A stretch of DNA of 64,000 bases from Deltaproteobacteria bacterium (lineage in GTDB: Bacteria > Desulfobacterota > Desulfarculia > Desulfarculales > Desulfarculaceae): positions 1-64,000 of the forward strand of contig JAHLLK010000014.1 in the NCBI GenBank assembly GCA_020444165.1, given 5' to 3'. Each line of letters begins with the position of its first letter. Within the stretch, counting starts at the first letter, position 1. Shown piece by piece: positions 60,521 through 64,000 of the stretch. The notes under the pieces were generated by a model that had not been told where the DNA came from, did not search any database, and worked only from the letters and a program-made list of their open reading frames with translations. The position numbers and the translations under genes were made by a program.

Positions 60521-61735
60521 CTATTTCCAAAACTCGCTGCCCGGCCCCAGGCTCAGCCAGCCCAGCTCTTGTTGCAGCTCCAGGGCCAAAAAGCCCAGTG
60601 CCAAGACCAACAGCCCCCAGCCGGCCCAGCCCGCAAACCGCCCCAGAGGGCCGGGATTCCGCAAAAGCATCAGGGCCGGCAGCAGCAAATACAGGATGCC
60701 CACGCCCAGCCCCCCGACCACGTCCAGCGCCGTCAGGAACAGGTTGGGGTAGAGATACACCACGGCCAAGGGCGGGCCGAAGACCAGCAGGGCGCGCAGG
60801 GCCCGGCTGCTCTGGGGCAGGACGGGCTCCAGCAGGTCGCCCAGGAAGGCCATCAGGGCCACACTCACCGGCAAATAGGAGGTGATGATGGCGCAGAGGG
60901 AAAAAATCAGGCCGGCCGTGGCCACGGTGGCGGTGTTCAGGCTACAAGCCAGGGGCACGGTCGCCGGCTCATTGGCCTGGCAGGCCTGATACAGGCTGAA
61001 GGGCTCCCCGGTGAGGGGCAGAGACCCCACCACCACCATCATCCAGACCAGGCAAACCAAGAGGGGCAGGCTGGATCCGAGCAACAGAGCCCGTTTAACC
61101 AGGTGGGCCTGCCCGTCCAGGGCCCGGCAGACCACGGGGATGAGGTTGTGGTAGGCCAAGGTGGTGACGATCAAGGGGATGCTGGACGGCAACAGGGGCC
61201 AGTCGGCGCGGAGCAGGCGCTGGGGCTCGATGTGCCGCCCCGCCTGCCAGATCAGAAAGACGAAGCTGGCCAGGAGGAGCGCCATCAACAGGGCGTTGCC
61301 CCGCCGCACCAGTTCCAAGCTGAACAAGGCCAAGCCGGTGACGGCCACGAAAAAGCCCAGGAGCAGCCAAGGCTGTTCCTGGGGCAGGTCCAGCAAGTGA
61401 GCCAGCACGGAGGCCGCGCCGGCCAGGTAGGCCACTAGAATGCCGTAATAAATAATCAGGTAGCCGACGACCGCCAGCCATTTGCCCCACGGTCCCAGGT
61501 GGCGGTGATACAGGGTGGGCAGGTCAGCGTCCAGGTCGCCGCCGGCCAACTGCAACCGGGCCAGCACCCAGGCGCTGGCCAGCAAGACCGCCCACACCAC
61601 CACCATGCCCACCCCGGCCGGGGCCAGCCCGGCCAGGCCGGTTTGCACCGGCAGCGCCAGGATACCGGCGCCCACCGCGCACCCCGCGATCAAGAGCGCC
61701 ATGGTCCAAACCGGTGGCTTGCCTGGGGTGGGCAT
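60521..61735 (-). CDS. Aromatic amino acid permease (HAAAP/Mtr-TyrP-like)
   Basis: A 404-residue permease with 11 hydrophobic segments. The first helix reads LLIAGCAVGAGILALPVQTG, the family's substrate-site signature. IPLIVTTLAYHNLIPVVCRAL and the later CAIITSYLPVSVALMAFL fit tryptophan/tyrosine-specific proton symporters. The ATG at 61735 has AGGAGAG just upstream; an in-frame ATG four codons earlier has none. Upstream of the auxin-efflux-type carrier by 95 bp on the same strand. Confidence 0.88.
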   Translation of the reverse strand: MPTPGKPPVWTMALLIAGCAVGAGILALPVQTGLAGLAPAGVGMVVVWAVLLASAWVLARLQLAGGDLDADLPTLYHRHLGPWGKWLAVVGYLIIYYGILVAYLAGAASVLAHLLDLPQEQPWLLLGFFVAVTGLALFSLELVRRGNALLMALLLASFVFLIWQAGRHIEPQRLLRADWPLLPSSIPLIVTTLAYHNLIPVVCRALDGQAHLVKRALLLGSSLPLLVCLVWMMVVVGSLPLTGEPFSLYQACQANEPATVPLACSLNTATVATAGLIFSLCAIITSYLPVSVALMAFLGDLLEPVLPQSSRALRALLVFGPPLAVVYLYPNLFLTALDVVGGLGVGILYLLLPALMLLRNPGPLGRFAGWAGWGLLVLALGFLALELQQELGWLSLGPGSEFWK

Positions 61736-62056
61736 CTCTCTCCTCATGCAACAAAGTGTGCGCCACCGGGATGTCCGCGGAGCCTGCCCCGGCCCCGCCT
61801 CCCGGACGGGCGGCTCACGTCCTCCCCGTGGGACATCCCCAAGGGCGCCGCCCCCAGCCCTGAGCGGGGGCGTTCGCCGGCCGCGGCTGCGCGGCCGGGG
61901 TCCGTTTCGTCCGCGACAGGGGCAAAGAGGAGGTCTGGCCGCCGAGCCGCCGGGCAAGGCTTCCCAAGTCAAGGCTGGCGGCCGGACGCTCCCCAACCAG
62001 GGACGCGGGCGACGAGCAGCACGGGAGGCAGCAAGAAACCCTTACACCAACATATT
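61736..62056. other. GC-rich gap between the permease gene and repeat F
   Basis: About 320 bp without a protein-like frame. It includes an interrupted inverted repeat (GGGATGTCC near 61777 and GGGACATCCC near 61836) that may be the permease leader. Sequence after repeat F up to 62709 also lacks a gene. Confidence 0.45.
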
Positions 62057-62304
62057 GAGGCCATTGCATGGTGAAACACATAAAACATGTTGATATTATG
62101 TAAAAAATGGCTGTGAAACATGATTACGGCAGGCAATGGCCGATGCGGGCCAAGGATGGCCCGCCAAATTGCAAGCTTCAAAAAGCTTGCAATTTGTGAG
62201 GGTTGGCAAAACCCGGGCCCCCGGCAAGCTCTGCTTGCTGGGGTGGAGTCACGTTTTTGCCAAGCCGACATTGCATGGGGCAGGACGCCCCGTGCAATGC
62301 TCTC
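62057..62304 (-). mobile_element. Four-hairpin repeat, copy F, with an insertion in one hairpin loop
   Basis: A 248-bp element nearly identical to copy D over its AT-rich arm and three hairpins, with ends GAGGCCATTGCA and TGCAATGCTCTC. The TTGGCAAAA/TTTTGCCAA loop, six bases in copy D, is about 48 bases here and contains its own CCCCGGCAAGC/GCTTGCTGGGG hairpin. The element is flanked by CATATTG on both sides, a possible target duplication, though the flanks are also partly self-complementary. Confidence 0.8.
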
Positions 62305-62709
62305 ATATTGAATAGCTTTCCGTTTGGTGGAGTGTCAAGGCCCTCCTGCCGGTCGCCCCGCGCAAGCTGGGCGGGGGCGGGTTCAGGCCGCGCGGAAGGC
62401 TCCTCTTGCCGGGTGGGGGCAGGAAAAGGGGGAAGCCGGGCCAGCAGCGGCAGCGGGCGCGGGGGCGGATCTCTGGGTGGAGGTACCACGAAAAGGCTGG
62501 CCAGCCAAACCCGTTCCATTTGTCTGACCCGCTCTCGCCAAAAACCACCCAACCCCGCGGCTGCTTCACCGCCGGACGCCTCCCCTGGTCAGAGCATCCC
62601 TCGGTTCCTGCCGGGCACGACGACCGCCCAGGGAGCGGGTTCGCCTCCTCTCCGCCAGGCTCCGGCTAACCTGAGGCTACCCTGCCGAGGATCGATCGCT
62701 GGCCCAAAC

Positions 62710-62745
62710 TTTACACATTGACAAAAATTGTAAACATGATAGCAT
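62710..62745 (+). promoter_or_regulatory. tetR promoter and probable operator
   Basis: TTGACA (62718-62723) with TAGCAT 16 bases on is embedded in TTTACA-N13-TGTAAA (62710-62734). The overlap of dyad and promoter fits autorepression by the TetR protein. Confidence 0.55.
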
Positions 62746-62779
62746 GCATCGTGCCAGGAAGCCCCGAAAGGCGAGGTCG

Positions 62780-63367
62780 ATGGAACAGAACGAAACGGCG
62801 GTGAAAATCCTGCGAGCGGCCCAGGATTGTTTTTTCCGGCACGGGTTCAGCAAGGCCAACCTTACCCTGATAGCCGAGTACGCAGGCTTTTCCCGGGTGA
62901 CCATCTACAAGTACTTCCGCTCCAAGGAGGCCCTCTTCAAGGAAGTGGCCCAGGCCTTTCTCAACGAACGGATCGCGGAGACGGAGGTGATGCTCCTGGT
63001 GGAGGAGAACCTGTGGAAGCGCCTGGAGTACTTAATTTTTTCCTGGATTGTCTCGCCTTTCGAAAGCATTGGGGACGATTGGGTCGCCGCCGATTTGAGC
63101 CACGCACACAAACTCGGCAATCAGGACGTGGAGGCGGCGGCCCAAAGCGCCTTGCAGGGCTTTCTGCGCCGGTTGGTGGAGGAAGCCCAAACGAACGGGC
63201 AAATCGACCTGGCCCGGTTGGGGCTCACCGGCGAGGACCTGGTCGAGGTGCTGGACGTGATGCTCAGCGGCCTTTTCGACCGCAAAGTGGAGAACATCGG
63301 CCGCGAGGCCCTGAAGCTCATCGGGTTTTTCCGGGCGACCCTGGGTTCGCCACGGGAGCAGCCCTAG
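62780..63367 (+). CDS. TetR-family transcriptional regulator
   Basis: A 195-residue repressor. The N-terminal HTH is ILRAAQDCFFRHGFSKANLTLIAEYAGFSRVTIYKYFRSKEALF, written here as one continuous family signature from about residue 9 to 52. The C-terminal ligand-binding half is helical. I start at ATG 62780 (GAGGTCG upstream): an in-frame ATG at 62744 would overlap the -10 region. It stands directly before an RND adaptor gene, the standard layout of a self-regulated efflux operon. Its stop codon is the TAG of the repeat fragment that follows, as in the chemoreceptor. Confidence 0.85.
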   Translation: MEQNETAVKILRAAQDCFFRHGFSKANLTLIAEYAGFSRVTIYKYFRSKEALFKEVAQAFLNERIAETEVMLLVEENLWKRLEYLIFSWIVSPFESIGDDWVAADLSHAHKLGNQDVEAAAQSALQGFLRRLVEEAQTNGQIDLARLGLTGEDLVEVLDVMLSGLFDRKVENIGREALKLIGFFRATLGSPREQP

Positions 63368-63404
63368 CAGGCTGCTAGCAGGCTGTTGAAAAACACCCTG
63401 CTAG
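63364..63404 (+). repeat. End fragment of the TAGCAGG-type repeat
   Basis: Two direct copies of CTAGCAGGCTG are followed by TTGAAAAACACCCTGCTAG. The second copy and the end form the same terminal hairpin as the right end of repeat A (reverse orientation). The core hairpins are absent. Confidence 0.7.
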
Positions 63405-63421
63405 ACGGAGAACGGTGGCAT

Positions 63422-64000
63422 ATGCCTGATTCGGAAAAATCCGCGCGCCGCGGGGCCGCCTGGCTGGCGGCGATCTGCCTGGTCCTGACCCTGACGGGCT
63501 GTCAGGACGAAACCCAGGCCCTGGAAACCGAGGGCGCCCGGCCGGTCAAAACCATGCGGGTGCAAGCGGCTTCGGAAAGCCTCCAGAAGGCCTTCCCCGG
63601 CATGGTTCGGGCGGCCCGGGAGGTGGATGTCTCCTTCCGGGTGGACGGAACCATCAATCGGCTGCCGGTGGTGGCTGGCCAGGAGGTGAAGCGGGGCGAG
63701 CTCCTGGCCGGGCTGGACCCCAGGGACTTCATCATCCGGCGGGATCGGGCCAAGGCGGCCTACGTCGAGGCGGAAAACCAGTACCGGAGGTACTCCCTCT
63801 TGGTGAAACAGGGGGCGGTGGCCCGGGCGGAATACGACAAGATAGACGCCGCCTACAAGACCGCCAAGGCCAACCGGGAGGAGGCGGAGGCCGCCCTCAC
63901 CGACACCCGGCTGCTGGCCCCCTTCCACGGGGTGGTGGCCAAGCGGTTCGTGGACAACCACCAGGAGGTGAAGGCCAAGGAGCGGGTGGCCGCCCTCCGG
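63422..64000 (+). CDS. RND efflux periplasmic adaptor (membrane fusion lipoprotein), partial at right edge
   Basis: The 193 visible codons start with a lipoprotein signal (LVLTLTGC, Cys27), then the barrel-sandwich half VDVSFRVDGTINRLPVVAGQ with GELLAGLDPRDF. A coiled-coil hairpin follows (RAKAAYVEAENQYRRY, KQGAVARAEYDKIDAAY), and the returning half is LLAPFHGVVAKRFVDNHQEV. It would link an inner-membrane RND pump, expected just beyond the edge, to an outer-membrane channel. TetR control is inferred from the preceding gene. Confidence 0.9.
   Translation, partial: MPDSEKSARRGAAWLAAICLVLTLTGCQDETQALETEGARPVKTMRVQAASESLQKAFPGMVRAAREVDVSFRVDGTINRLPVVAGQEVKRGELLAGLDPRDFIIRRDRAKAAYVEAENQYRRYSLLVKQGAVARAEYDKIDAAYKTAKANREEAEAALTDTRLLAPFHGVVAKRFVDNHQEVKAKERVAALR

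Noticed and set aside
62178..62552. 124-codon open frame on the minus strand overlapping repeat F
   Set aside because: It overlaps the hairpin repeat and has Pro/Arg-rich random composition.

Overview
The window is 64 kb of a GC-rich chromosome (roughly two thirds G+C by eye). Gene content suggests an anaerobic, Gram-negative deltaproteobacterium (Desulfobacterota, sulfate-reducer-like). The pointers are a TonB-dependent receptor, a Tat-exported DMSO-reductase-family enzyme with its TorD chaperone, an FmdE protein, many [4Fe-4S] proteins, MtaA/UroD-like and formyl-transfer enzymes, and large PAS/hybrid histidine kinases. The lineage is inferred from gene content only. No rRNA, tRNA or CRISPR array was seen.

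Layout. 1-2.7 kb: copper export (CopA running off the left edge, small CopZ-like chaperone). 2.8-8.5 kb: a GT-C-like membrane protein, a UroD/MtaA-family protein, an exported flavodoxin-ferredoxin, a multi-cluster [4Fe-4S] protein and a MarR regulator with a visible promoter-operator. 8.8-10.7 kb: a chemoreceptor. 11-17.8 kb: an uptake cluster (TonB receptor, FecCD-type permease, ATPase, binding protein, methyltransferase, FmdE) behind a strong promoter and an intrinsic terminator in the leader. 18.6-24.9 kb: a PAS-LuxR regulator followed by torD and a dmsABC-like operon. A molybdenum or tungsten enzyme next to an FmdE-linked transporter suggests, but does not prove, molybdate or tungstate uptake. 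25-29.5 kb: envelope glycosylation and methylation genes. 29.7-33.1 kb: two small secreted proteins, then CsoR and a second metal P-type ATPase. 33.3-38.8 kb: a 3-hydroxyacyl-CoA dehydrogenase, a PocR-domain hybrid kinase, and a MarR/flavin-protein pair with matching operators. 39.3-47.1 kb: a hybrid kinase with a CxxCH haem motif, a low-GC islet with one membrane-anchored possible HEPN-like protein, and a six-PAS hybrid kinase. 47.9-55.7 kb: a two-gene operon for a 1994-residue RHS/YD-repeat protein with a long glycine-rich front, and a DUF5648/FG-GAP protein. 56.7-61.7 kb: methyltransferase, DMT-type transporter, IS481-type transposase remnant, formyltransferase, auxin-efflux-type carrier and aromatic amino acid permease. 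62.8-64 kb: a TetR regulator and the start of an RND adaptor.

The least expected signal is a family of structured repeats scattered through the intergenic spaces (10.7, 18.3, 39.1, 56.4, 58.0, 62.1 kb, plus an end fragment at 63.4 kb). Each full copy is a string of four hairpins. The stems change sequence together on both arms while the loop of one hairpin stays nearly constant. The copies carry two different kinds of inverted termini, which suggests non-autonomous mobile elements sharing one folded core.
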